A stretch of DNA of 64,000 bases from Aromatoleum petrolei (GTDB taxonomy: Bacteria > Pseudomonadota > Gammaproteobacteria > Burkholderiales > Rhodocyclaceae). Position numbers and translations under genes: made by a program. Of the stretch, positions 34,362-42,451 are shown piece by piece. The notes under the pieces are model-generated. The model was given only the letters and a program-made list of their open reading frames with translations, ran no database searches and was not told the DNA's origin. The stretch's first letter is position 1. The number at the start of each line of letters is the position of its first letter. The DNA lies in the NCBI RefSeq assembly GCF_017894385.1, contig NZ_CP059560.1, positions 1,736,001 through 1,800,000 on the forward strand. Direction: 5' to 3'.

Positions 34362-36958
34362 GCTTCATCTTCCAGCAGAGACTGTCGGCCGCCAGGCATC
34401 GCTGAAACCGGATGAGGCGTGGGTAGCAGCGAGGCGAGGTCCATGTCGAAGTGCTGGCTGAGACGCGCGCCGGCGTCCATCAGGCGAATCACTTCGCGTT
34501 GACCGAGCGCGGGATTCACCGGGTTCATCTGCTGGGCAAGGTGCCGCATGAAGGCGTTGCCGGCGAGCAGCTGCTCCTGTTCGCTCAACAGCATGAACAC
34601 GGGCGGCAGGTCGTCGCGGTAGAGGACCGCGTCGAGCAACTGGCTGCGGCGGAACACCGCCTTGCCGGGCTCGAGGTCGGGATAGACCTCGACGTTTTCG
34701 CACACACCAGCGAGCTGGAGCAGTTCGGACTCCGTTTCCTCGAAGGCGATATTCACATCGCCCGCCGTGCCGGCCGCCACCAGCGGCGTGCCGTCGCCCT
34801 GCGGCGCTTCGAGCGCCGTCTTGCAGCGTTCGATGAGACGCCAGCAGGCCACCAGGTCCTCCGCGAAGTCGCTGAAGCGCTTCATGGCGCTCTCCCACAC
34901 CCGCTCGGCCTGGTGGTAGGCGTCGAGCCGGGTGAAGGGCTGGCCGGCCTCCTCGGCGTCCGCCTTCTGCCTCTTCAGGTCCTGAAGCTCGTTTTCACGG
35001 TTGAGACAGGCATTGCGCGCCTCGTCGAAGTGGTAGGCGAGCGCGTTGAAGTGGGCGGCCAGCGCCGGCAGGTAGTGCGGCTCGGTCACGAACCAGCGGC
35101 AGCGCACGCAGTTGCGGCTGCCGCCCGGAACGGGCCCGTACTTAGGCGTTGAAGCCGAGCCCAGGTTTGGCCCGCCGTTGTGGCAGCCCCCCACCGCGCC
35201 GTTGTCCTCGACCTCGCTGGTGTTGCCGCCGACGAGACACAGGCCGTGGTGCATCGGCATCCAGCCCACCGGGTTGCGCGCGGCCGGATGCGGCGGGACA
35301 GCAGCGGCGAGGCTGGTCACGCTGTTGCAGATGGCCGTTTGCAGCAGTTCCTCGTGCTCGGTGTCGAGGAGGAAGTTCTGGATGCTCGCCTCCTTGGCCG
35401 CCTCCAGCCGCTCGCGGGCGCCGAGCAGCTCGTCGCGGATGTACGTCGCGCCGGGCTTCGTGTAGTAGAGCGTCATCAGCAGGCGGCTGTGCCCGACGAG
35501 CTTCTGCAGCACGGGGAACGGCACCTGGCCTTCGAGCGCCAGCGCGGTGATGAGGGAGACGCGCACGCTGTGCAAGGGGAAGAGTGTCGCCCACGAGTTT
35601 GTCGCCCGTTCTTCCGGCTGCGGCAGGAAGCGAATCGGCGTACCGTTGCGATGGGTCTCGCCCCGGTCGGCGAGCCGTTGCTCCAGCGCTTCGAGCAGGG
35701 AGAACCATAGCCTGTCCGGCATATTCCGGGTCACTGGCAGATGGTAGCCCCCGTCTCGTGCCTCCGGCAGCCTGAAGAGGAAGCAGGTGTCGGGGTAGCC
35801 CGCCAGTTGCACCTCGCTTTTCGCTTGGACGTGGCGAGCGTCCAGTTCCGTCCAGGCCGTGCGCCGCGAGACCGGGTTGTACTTTGCCTGCCAGTTGCGC
35901 AGCTTCTCCAGCCAGTAGCAGCCGTCCTGATGTACCGGTCCGCCGAAGGCCCACGGCAGGACGTAGCCCTTCTCGGCGCCGGACTTGGCGATGTCGGCGG
36001 TCTTGTTGGTGTTGATGTAGAGCACGGTCGAGACCGCCTCGCCATCGGCGAGCGGGTTGGTGCGGCGAAACACGCCCTGTTGCAGCGGCCGCCTTTCGCT
36101 GCCCTGCGCGAGCCGACTCGGGTTCAGCGTCCAAGAGCCGCCCGCGTAGCGCCAGGTGTCGGCCTCGCCCGAGTCGAGCATGCGCACCTGGAAGGTGCGT
36201 AGCGGCAGGATGAGCTTCACGAGCAGGGCGACCCAGCGCACCGGGCTCCACATCTCCAGACGCGTTCCCGTGCTTAGCGGGCGCTCACGCCACACGCAGT
36301 CCGGGTCCTTCCCGTCAATCTGCTCTTCGGTCACCTCGAACCAGTCGGGCGCGCTATGCCCGCGTTGACCGATTTCGGCCCCCAGTGCGTTCTGCGCCCA
36401 CTGCCAGTCACGGAAGTGCGGCCCGGCCGCGAGCATCTGCCGTAGCTCGTCGATGTAGCCGTAGGGCAGTGGCGAATGCACGCTCTCGTCGTGGTCGGGC
36501 AGCCCGCTATTGGTCAGCCGGGGCACGGGGTTGTGGAAGGCGGGTGACACCACCGGCTGGCCGTTGTCGGCGGCTTCGCTGAACTCGCGCAGCAGCACGA
36601 AATGCAGGAAGGCGTGGATGACGTTGTTGTATTTGATACCCTTCGCGGAATCCGGACAGGCTGTTCGATAGAAGTCGGGCAGGACGGTGGTGCGCGCCAG
36701 GAACACCGCCGGGTCGAGCGGCAGGCCCTGCATGATGAGATAACGTTCGAAGAAGGCCACCAAGGCGTGGAGCCTCATGTCGACCCCGCGTGTTTCGCCT
36801 TTCATCCACTCCACCGCCAGCGCTCGCCACGCGGCGAGCTGCGGATAGCCGCGTTCGACCCAGCCGAGGGTGGCATCTGTTTCCCGTGTCACCCCTTTCT
36901 CCCTGGGGGCCGGGACGGCGGATGCTCCGGACGCGCTTGTTTTCTTCTTTTCGCTCAT
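34358..36958 (-). CDS. gmtZ: large tyrosine recombinase, GmtZ (VPA1269)-like
   Basis: This 866-residue protein contains a tyrosine-recombinase catalytic core: His463 and Arg466 in LHSVRVSLIT, His490 in LVGHSRLL and Tyr498/Tyr499 in TLYYTKPG. More than 350 residues follow, including a CVRC cysteine pair near 617 and a coiled region near 645-675. That long tail is unusual for phage integrases (350-450 residues). It starts 9 bases after the GmtY-like gene and overlaps the GmtX-like gene. Size, position and catalytic core match the large integrase of the Gamma-Mobile-Trio, and Tn554 TnpB is a looser parallel. Confidence 0.75.
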   Translation of the reverse strand: MSEKKKTSASGASAVPAPREKGVTRETDATLGWVERGYPQLAAWRALAVEWMKGETRGVDMRLHALVAFFERYLIMQGLPLDPAVFLARTTVLPDFYRTACPDSAKGIKYNNVIHAFLHFVLLREFSEAADNGQPVVSPAFHNPVPRLTNSGLPDHDESVHSPLPYGYIDELRQMLAAGPHFRDWQWAQNALGAEIGQRGHSAPDWFEVTEEQIDGKDPDCVWRERPLSTGTRLEMWSPVRWVALLVKLILPLRTFQVRMLDSGEADTWRYAGGSWTLNPSRLAQGSERRPLQQGVFRRTNPLADGEAVSTVLYINTNKTADIAKSGAEKGYVLPWAFGGPVHQDGCYWLEKLRNWQAKYNPVSRRTAWTELDARHVQAKSEVQLAGYPDTCFLFRLPEARDGGYHLPVTRNMPDRLWFSLLEALEQRLADRGETHRNGTPIRFLPQPEERATNSWATLFPLHSVRVSLITALALEGQVPFPVLQKLVGHSRLLMTLYYTKPGATYIRDELLGARERLEAAKEASIQNFLLDTEHEELLQTAICNSVTSLAAAVPPHPAARNPVGWMPMHHGLCLVGGNTSEVEDNGAVGGCHNGGPNLGSASTPKYGPVPGGSRNCVRCRWFVTEPHYLPALAAHFNALAYHFDEARNACLNRENELQDLKRQKADAEEAGQPFTRLDAYHQAERVWESAMKRFSDFAEDLVACWRLIERCKTALEAPQGDGTPLVAAGTAGDVNIAFEETESELLQLAGVCENVEVYPDLEPGKAVFRRSQLLDAVLYRDDLPPVFMLLSEQEQLLAGNAFMRHLAQQMNPVNPALGQREVIRLMDAGARLSQHFDMDLASLLPTPHPVSAMPGGRQSLLEDEA

Positions 36959-36967
36959 GAGGATTCC

Positions 36968-38368
36968 TCAGTCGTTGTGTTCGATGCCGGGCAGCGACAG
37001 GCCGGACGCGGGCAGTGTCCCGGCGTGCTTGCCCCGCAGCCGCTGCGCTGCTGCCTCCAGCGCCGCAAACGCCTCGCGGGTGTTGGCCTGCGTATAGACC
37101 TCCTGGCTTTCCATGGAGGCGTGATGCATGCAGCGGCGGATGAGCGCCTTGTCGATACCGGCGTTCTTGAGCCGCCGGCCATAAGCGTGGCGGTGGCCGT
37201 GCGCCGTCGTGCCGAGCGCCTTGCCCACCGTGAGCCCGATGCGCTCGCAGGCGGCGGCAAGCGCCTTGTTGTACTGGCCAAGGCAGTACATCCCGCCGAC
37301 CGGCTCGCGGCCCAGATTGACGAAGGCGAAGGGGTGGTCGCGGTCGAGGCGCGCGACCTGTTCGAGGTAGCGGTGCCACAGCTGCAGGAACCATTCGCCA
37401 TACTCCGGCACGAACCAGTACGCCTGCTTGTAGTAGGGGCCATCGTGCATGCCGCCCTTCCAGCCGGCGTGCCGGCTGTCCATGAGTTCCGTGCGGGGTA
37501 CGAGGCCGAAGCGCTGGGCGAGGTATTCCGCCCGGTTGCCCTTGCGCGGTCGTCCCCGCTCGTCACGCCAATCGGCGGGCGCGGTGCCGTGGCTCGGGTG
37601 GTGGATGCGGACCAGGGCCTGGCGCGGGTTGGCGGGGTCCGGGAACACATCCGGGATGTAGAGATGGAAGGGCTCCGACTCGCGGAATCCCGCGCCATGC
37701 AGCAGCAAGGTGATGAGCATGCCGCGATAGTCGGTGCGCCCGGCCGCACAGAAGCCCTTGACGAGCAGTTCCTCGAAGCGCTCTTCGGGGAAGGCCGGCG
37801 GCTCCCCATTTTCGACCTTGGGCAGGCGCTGGCCCCGCACGCGATGTCCGGTCTCGGCGGGAGAGGCGTTCGCCGCCCACGTGTGGCCGAGGAAGGCCTT
37901 GCTGCGCCGGTACTGGTAGGCGGCCTCGTCGGCCTGCCGGTCGAAGGCGCCCCCCGCATAGCGCGGATTCACCTTGGCGGCCTCGGGGCGCATTTCACTC
38001 AGCCAGTCGAAGAAGTCGGTGAGGTGGGTGACGATGTGCGAGGCGTCCTGCGGTGAGCGCGGCGCCCAGCACAGGCCGCTCGGGTCAAGGCCTGTCTGGC
38101 GGTCGAAGGTCCCGGTGTAGAGCCGCTGGGCGAAGTTCTGGAACAGGCGGTAGGTGTCACGCTCGGCCGGGTTGGTCTGCAGGTATTCGAGGAACATCCG
38201 CACCGAGCGGTTCACCTTCGTCATCCAGGTGAGGCTGCGGTCGTGGCTGCGATGGAGGCAGTAATCGAGTAGCGGCTCCAGCACGCCGGCGGGCGTCAGC
38301 AAGGCGGGGAGCTCCGTATAGACGCCCGTGGCATCGGTGTAGACGCGGGCCTTGACGGTCACGAACAT
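36968..38368 (-). CDS. gmtY: tyrosine recombinase, GmtY-like
   Basis: This 466-residue recombinase has C-terminal catalytic motifs AHGHRHAYGRRLK (Arg393), CMHHAS (His416) and EVYTQA (Tyr425 as likely nucleophile). The central region LITLLLHGAGFRESEPFHL probably holds the first catalytic Arg. The start overlaps the helicase stop by ten bases. It precedes the large recombinase by nine bases, so both would be made together. Two unlike tyrosine recombinases side by side are a mark of Tn554-like and Gamma-Mobile-Trio elements. Confidence 0.78.
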   Translation of the reverse strand: MFVTVKARVYTDATGVYTELPALLTPAGVLEPLLDYCLHRSHDRSLTWMTKVNRSVRMFLEYLQTNPAERDTYRLFQNFAQRLYTGTFDRQTGLDPSGLCWAPRSPQDASHIVTHLTDFFDWLSEMRPEAAKVNPRYAGGAFDRQADEAAYQYRRSKAFLGHTWAANASPAETGHRVRGQRLPKVENGEPPAFPEERFEELLVKGFCAAGRTDYRGMLITLLLHGAGFRESEPFHLYIPDVFPDPANPRQALVRIHHPSHGTAPADWRDERGRPRKGNRAEYLAQRFGLVPRTELMDSRHAGWKGGMHDGPYYKQAYWFVPEYGEWFLQLWHRYLEQVARLDRDHPFAFVNLGREPVGGMYCLGQYNKALAAACERIGLTVGKALGTTAHGHRHAYGRRLKNAGIDKALIRRCMHHASMESQEVYTQANTREAFAALEAAAQRLRGKHAGTLPASGLSLPGIEHND

Positions 38369-40572
38369 GCGGCGGACTCCGTCATCAACTCGGCCAGGGC
38401 GACTTGGCGGTGCGAGGCATGCGGCGGGGCCTCGACGGCACGGTGGGCCACCTCCACGTCGCCCACCAGGATGACCTGGGTTTTCGCGCGGGTCATGGCC
38501 GTGTAGAGCATCGTCCGGTCCAGGTTGCGCGCCGCATAGACCGGAATCAGCACGCGCGGGAACTGGCTGCCCTGGGCCTTGTGCACCGTCACCGCGTAGC
38601 CGAGTTCCAGCGCATCAAGGACCTCCTCGGTCACCGGCCGGCGCTCGCCGTCGTCCCAGCGCACCCACGCCAGCGTCAAGCCCTTCGGCTCGCCGTCGGC
38701 CCCAAAGAGCGGCTGCGGCGGGTCCTCGATGGTTTCGATGTGCCCGAGGCTGCCGTTCTGCAGGCCCCACTCGTGCAGGTTGCGGGTGCACAGGACCGGC
38801 TCGCCTAGCCGCAACCCGGTATCCTCGCGGCGCTCGCGCTCTTCGCTCCAGACGAACAGACGACGCGATGTTCCGGCCAGGGCACTCTGGCACAGCCCAT
38901 TGAGCGCCTTGGCTGAAGCCACACCGCGCTCGCGGGTGAAGGTCAGCACCTGCGTATGTACGGGGTCTGCCAGATACAGCCGCAGCACCGCGTCGGCCAG
39001 CGCATCGGGTGCGCAGGGCAGGAAGGCCAGCGCCTCGTCCGCGGTGTCGGGCAGTGACGGCCATTGTCCGTCGCGTACCGCCCGGGCCCCGGTGGCAATG
39101 GCACCGCCGAAGCGCCTCACTTCGGTGAGCTCGACCCGCGGCACTGTCGGAACGCTGACCAGCGCGTGCAGGGTCAGGCCCGGCCCCACCGGCGGAAGCT
39201 GGAATGGGTCGCCGATGAAGACGAGGCGGCACGACGCGGGTATGGCATTGAGCAGTCGATAGGCCAGCAGGATGTCGAGCATGCTCGCCTCATCGACGAC
39301 GAGCACGCTACTCTCGGGCAACCCATGCGGTGCGACGTTGCGCAGAAACCCGGCAATCGTCATCGCCGGACGGTGCGTGGCTTCGGTCAGCCGTTTGGCC
39401 GCGCGACCGGAGAGCGCCATCGCGTAGATGTGCTGGCCGCTTTGCTCCAGCAGGGCTTCGACCGCCTTCAGCACTGTGGTCTTGCCGACCCCCGCGCTGC
39501 CGGTGATGAGCACGAGAGGAAGGCGCGCCACCGCGTGCACGGCCTCGCGCTGTGCGGCGTTCAGTGTGAAGGCGGGCATGCCGAGCGCGGCGGCCTCGTC
39601 TCGCTCGAAGCGGGTGAGGAACGCCTCCACGTCCGGCGGGTCCGCGAGTACAGCTTCCCGTCCGAGCCGGGCCCGAAGCGCAGTTGCAACGCCCTGTTCG
39701 ATGAGGCGTGGGCCCAGGGCATGGAACCGGTCACCAGAGACCTGGACCAAGTGATGTGCCTGCGCGAAGGAGATGGCAGTAGCCGCCTGTGCCTTGCCGA
39801 CTAGCCGCGCCAGCGCGGCCTCCACCGCCTGGCGCGCGCAGCAGGTGTGCCCCGCATCGAACGCCTGATACATCACGGCCTCCACGGCAGCCGCCAGGCG
39901 GCGCTCGTCGTCAGCGGGAAGCCCGAAGTGCTGCCGGGCCAGGGTGTCCGCCGCAATCCAGTTCATCCCGAACGCCAGCAGCCGATAGGGGTCGGCTTGC
40001 ACGGCGGCCAGCGCCTCGCCCTCATAGACGTCCAGGAGCTTGCGCGACAGGCACAGGCTCAAGCCGACGCGCTGGAACCAGCGCAGTGCCGCTGCATCCC
40101 CGTACTGGCGCCAGCCGGCGAGGAGCCCCTGCGCCAGTTCTGCCCCGACCACGCCGGCCAGGGTGTCGGCGTCGGCTTGGTCGAGGCTGTCGTACAGCGA
40201 TTCGCCCAGCCGCTCCCACAGCCGCCGTGCCTTGACTTCGCCAATGCCCGGGAACGCCGGACTGGTCGACAGCAACTGGATGATGTGCTCCCCACAGGGT
40301 CGCCGCAGCTCGGCATCGGTCGCGGTGATGCGGTGCTCGATGACGCGATAGCCGTCCACCGCGTATTCCGTCGGCACCGCCTTGCCAGTCAGCCGCCACC
40401 ACTGGCCCTGCTCGACCTCGGCGACCGCCCGGCGCGAGGGCAACGTCACGGCGTACCGTGGAGCGCCGGCCACCAGCCGGCCCTCTTCGTCAATCGCTAA
40501 CCCTGAGAAGACCGTTGCCCTGGCCGAGCGACGACGCACGCGCAGCACCCGCAGGAGGATAGCCTCGCTCAT
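38359..40572 (-). CDS. RecD2-like superfamily 1 helicase
   Basis: This 737-residue helicase begins with an OB-like segment and a helix-hairpin-helix region (FPGIGEVKARRLWERLG, about 100-116). The motor follows, with Walker A ITGSAGVGKTT (Lys364), Walker B VLVVDEASM and, near the C-terminus, the nucleotide-coupling motif YAVTVHKAQGSQFPRV. This is the RecD2/TraI-like layout of 5'-3' DNA helicases not bound to RecBC. ATG at 40572 overlaps the upstream gene's stop (ATGA). Its place inside the recombinase operon suggests it serves element excision, replication or end processing. Confidence 0.85.
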   Translation of the reverse strand: MSEAILLRVLRVRRRSARATVFSGLAIDEEGRLVAGAPRYAVTLPSRRAVAEVEQGQWWRLTGKAVPTEYAVDGYRVIEHRITATDAELRRPCGEHIIQLLSTSPAFPGIGEVKARRLWERLGESLYDSLDQADADTLAGVVGAELAQGLLAGWRQYGDAAALRWFQRVGLSLCLSRKLLDVYEGEALAAVQADPYRLLAFGMNWIAADTLARQHFGLPADDERRLAAAVEAVMYQAFDAGHTCCARQAVEAALARLVGKAQAATAISFAQAHHLVQVSGDRFHALGPRLIEQGVATALRARLGREAVLADPPDVEAFLTRFERDEAAALGMPAFTLNAAQREAVHAVARLPLVLITGSAGVGKTTVLKAVEALLEQSGQHIYAMALSGRAAKRLTEATHRPAMTIAGFLRNVAPHGLPESSVLVVDEASMLDILLAYRLLNAIPASCRLVFIGDPFQLPPVGPGLTLHALVSVPTVPRVELTEVRRFGGAIATGARAVRDGQWPSLPDTADEALAFLPCAPDALADAVLRLYLADPVHTQVLTFTRERGVASAKALNGLCQSALAGTSRRLFVWSEERERREDTGLRLGEPVLCTRNLHEWGLQNGSLGHIETIEDPPQPLFGADGEPKGLTLAWVRWDDGERRPVTEEVLDALELGYAVTVHKAQGSQFPRVLIPVYAARNLDRTMLYTAMTRAKTQVILVGDVEVAHRAVEAPPHASHRQVALAELMTESAACS

Positions 40573-40988
40573 CGTGCGAGCCGTCCGGTTTCGGCGAGAA
40601 GCGATTCCATCGACTCGAAACGATTGAGTCTGCGTCGCAGCTCGGCCAGCTCCGCCCGCAGGCCGGCGTTTTCGGCTTCGAGCTTGCGCAGCCGCTCCGC
40701 CTCGGTCGCGGCCTGCAGCTGACCCTTCGCACGCAGCGGCACGGCATCGCCCGGTGCCTGTGCCGGCAGGACGCCTCGTGACCGAAGCTGCTCCTCGAGT
40801 TCGTGCAGGGCTTCCTTGATGCGCGGATTCTGCACCAGCGTCGAACGGCCGAAGGCGCACTCCCGACAGATTTCACCCCGGTTCAGTCGCCCCTGCGTGA
40901 CCATCTCCCGAAAGTCGGCATCGGTCTTGGATGTTGCCCAAGTTTGGAAGGCCAGGAAGTTCTGCTCCGCGCGCTCTTGCCCATTCAT
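40569..40988 (-). CDS. small DNA-binding-like protein, VPA1267 family-like
   Basis: This 139-residue protein begins the recombination operon. Residues 1-70 (NGQERAEQNFLAFQTW, then GRLNRGEICRECAFGRSTLVQNPRI) read like a helix-turn-helix. Residues 90-128 form a probable coiled coil (LRKLEAENAGLRAELAELRRRL). I recall such proteins as the VPA1267 family, found beside GmtY/Z/X genes in Vibrio. Its start codon lies inside an inverted repeat, so it may control its own operon. A role as accessory end-binding protein is inference. Confidence 0.65.
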   Translation of the reverse strand: MNGQERAEQNFLAFQTWATSKTDADFREMVTQGRLNRGEICRECAFGRSTLVQNPRIKEALHELEEQLRSRGVLPAQAPGDAVPLRAKGQLQAATEAERLRKLEAENAGLRAELAELRRRLNRFESMESLLAETGRLAR

Positions 40989-41015
40989 CGTATGCCATCC
41001 TTTTTACATACGATG
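40986..41015 (-). promoter_or_regulatory. 9-bp inverted repeat over the start of the recombination operon
   Basis: CATCGTATG (40986-40994) and CATACGATG (41007-41015) flank 12 bases that include the ribosome site. The first arm contains the start codon of the 139-residue gene. Protein binding here, or an mRNA hairpin, would block expression. Confidence 0.65.
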
Positions 41016-41022
41016 CCACAAT

Positions 41023-41051
41023 AAGATATAGCTATATGCAAAGCAAGGCAA
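41023..41051 (-). promoter_or_regulatory. candidate promoter of the recombination operon
   Basis: On the minus strand, TTGCCT (41046-41051) and TATCTT (41023-41028) are 17 bases apart, each 4/6 to sigma-70 consensus. A perfect palindrome ATATAGCTATAT (41026-41037) overlaps the -10 element and may be another binding site. Confidence 0.45.
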
Positions 41052-41104
41052 AAAACACCCCTGCGAGAGGGGGGCTTGAGAGAAAACTGAGTAAAAAACC
41101 TCTT

Positions 41105-41152
41105 ACGATGTATTCCCCCCTGGGAGGAATAATGGACGGGCGGGCTTTTTTT
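41105..41152 (+). repeat. right terminal inverted sequence of the putative island
   Basis: Read outward on the + strand: ACGATGTA, a palindrome opening TATTCC and closing GGAATA (41111-41131), six bases, then GGGCGGGCTTTTTTT (41138-41152). It mirrors 24833-24878. The dctM stop codon is only 16 bases beyond. Confidence 0.6.
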
Positions 41153-41167
41153 GCAGTGCGCCGGGAA

Positions 41168-42451
41168 CTACATCATGCCGAGCGCCCGCGGCAGCACCAG
41201 CGAGATCCAAGGCACGTAGGTCACAAGCACGAGGAACACCAGCATCGACACGAGCCATGGCCACACGGCGACCGTGAGTTCAGTGATGCCCATCTTAGTG
41301 ATGCCCGACGCGACGTAGAGGTTCAGGCCCACCGGCGGATGACACATGCCGACCTCCATGTTCACGACCATGATGATGCCGAAGTGCACCGGATCGATGC
41401 CGAGCTTCACCGCAATCGGGAACAGGATCGGGGCGAGGATCAGCACGATCGACGACGGCTCCATGAAATTGCCCGCGATCAGCATCAGGATGTTGGCCAT
41501 AATCAGGAAGCCGACCACGCCCACGCCAGTGCCGATCATGAAGTCCGCCATCTGCTGCGGGATGTTCTCGTGCGTGAGCAGGAAGGAGAACAGCACCGCA
41601 TTGGTGATGATGTAGAGCAGCATCGCGCTCATGTTTGCGGAATTGAGCAGCACCTTGGGCACGTCCTTCATGCCGAGGTCCTTGTACACGAACACCGCGA
41701 CGAAGAACGCATACACCGCACTCATCGCGGCGGCCTCGGTCGGCGTGAAGATGCCGGTGTAGATGCCGCCCATCACGACCACGATCAGGAACAGGCCCCA
41801 CGCCGACTCCTTGAACGCGCGCAGCCGCTCACCCCCGCTCGCCTTCGGCTGGCGCGGATAGCCGAACTTGCGCGCCCGGTGCCAGGTCGTGAAGCCGAGG
41901 AAGGCCGCCAGCAACAGGCCGGGCACCACGCCGGCCATGAACAGCGCGCCGACCGACGTGTTGGTCGACACGGAGTACATGACCATCACGATCGAGGGCG
42001 GGATCAGGATGCCCAGCGCGCCCGACGTCGTGATGATGCCCGCGCCGAACTTGTTCGGAAAGCCCTGCTTGACCATAGCCGGCAGCAGGATCGCACCGAT
42101 CGCGACCACCGTCGCGGGGCTCGAGCCCGACACCGCGGCGAACAGCGCGCACGCCACCACGCCACCAAGGCCCAGGCCGCCGTGCCAGTGGCCGACCATC
42201 GCGGTCGCGAAGTTGATCATTCTCCGCGCCACGCCCCCGTGCGTGAGGAAGTTGCCCGCGAGGATGAAGAACGGGATCGCCATGATTTCGAACTTCTCGA
42301 TGCCCGTGAACAGCTTCAGCGCGACCGACTCGATCGGCACCTGGGTCATCGTGAACAGGAAGGTCAGGACGGTGAGGCCGAGCGAAATCGAGATCGGCAT
42401 GCCGGTGAGCATCAGCACCAGCAGCAGAACGAAGATGATTGCGGCGCTCAT
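41168..42451 (-). CDS. dctM: TRAP transporter large permease
   Basis: This 427-residue inner-membrane protein is the translocating DctM subunit of a tripartite ATP-independent periplasmic transporter, with about 12 hydrophobic segments. Family stretches include SGSSPATVVAIGAILLPAM (about 112-130), GALGILIPPSIVMV and GLNLYVASGITKMGI. It uses an ion gradient to import organic acids delivered by DctP. It overlaps dctQ by four bases (ATGA). The island edge is directly downstream. Confidence 0.96.
   Translation of the reverse strand: MSAAIIFVLLLVLMLTGMPISISLGLTVLTFLFTMTQVPIESVALKLFTGIEKFEIMAIPFFILAGNFLTHGGVARRMINFATAMVGHWHGGLGLGGVVACALFAAVSGSSPATVVAIGAILLPAMVKQGFPNKFGAGIITTSGALGILIPPSIVMVMYSVSTNTSVGALFMAGVVPGLLLAAFLGFTTWHRARKFGYPRQPKASGGERLRAFKESAWGLFLIVVVMGGIYTGIFTPTEAAAMSAVYAFFVAVFVYKDLGMKDVPKVLLNSANMSAMLLYIITNAVLFSFLLTHENIPQQMADFMIGTGVGVVGFLIMANILMLIAGNFMEPSSIVLILAPILFPIAVKLGIDPVHFGIIMVVNMEVGMCHPPVGLNLYVASGITKMGITELTVAVWPWLVSMLVFLVLVTYVPWISLVLPRALGMM

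Larger units (their letters stand above)
24833..41152. mobile_element. putative integrated island with GMT-like recombination operon and catabolic cargo
   Basis: The proposed 16.3-kb element lies between matching inverted end sequences. It contains a LysR/ABC importer/racemase/FAD oxidase/RidA cargo block (25.3-33.1 kb), two broken gene ends (33.1-33.5 kb) and a five-gene recombination operon (33.7-41.0 kb) with two tyrosine recombinases. The outside genes, a cyclodeaminase-family enzyme and TRAP dctM, point the same way and would be neighbours if the element were removed. ACGATG motifs cluster near both ends. The limits are inferred from the repeats alone. The cargo could instead be a separate older acquisition. 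Confidence 0.55.
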
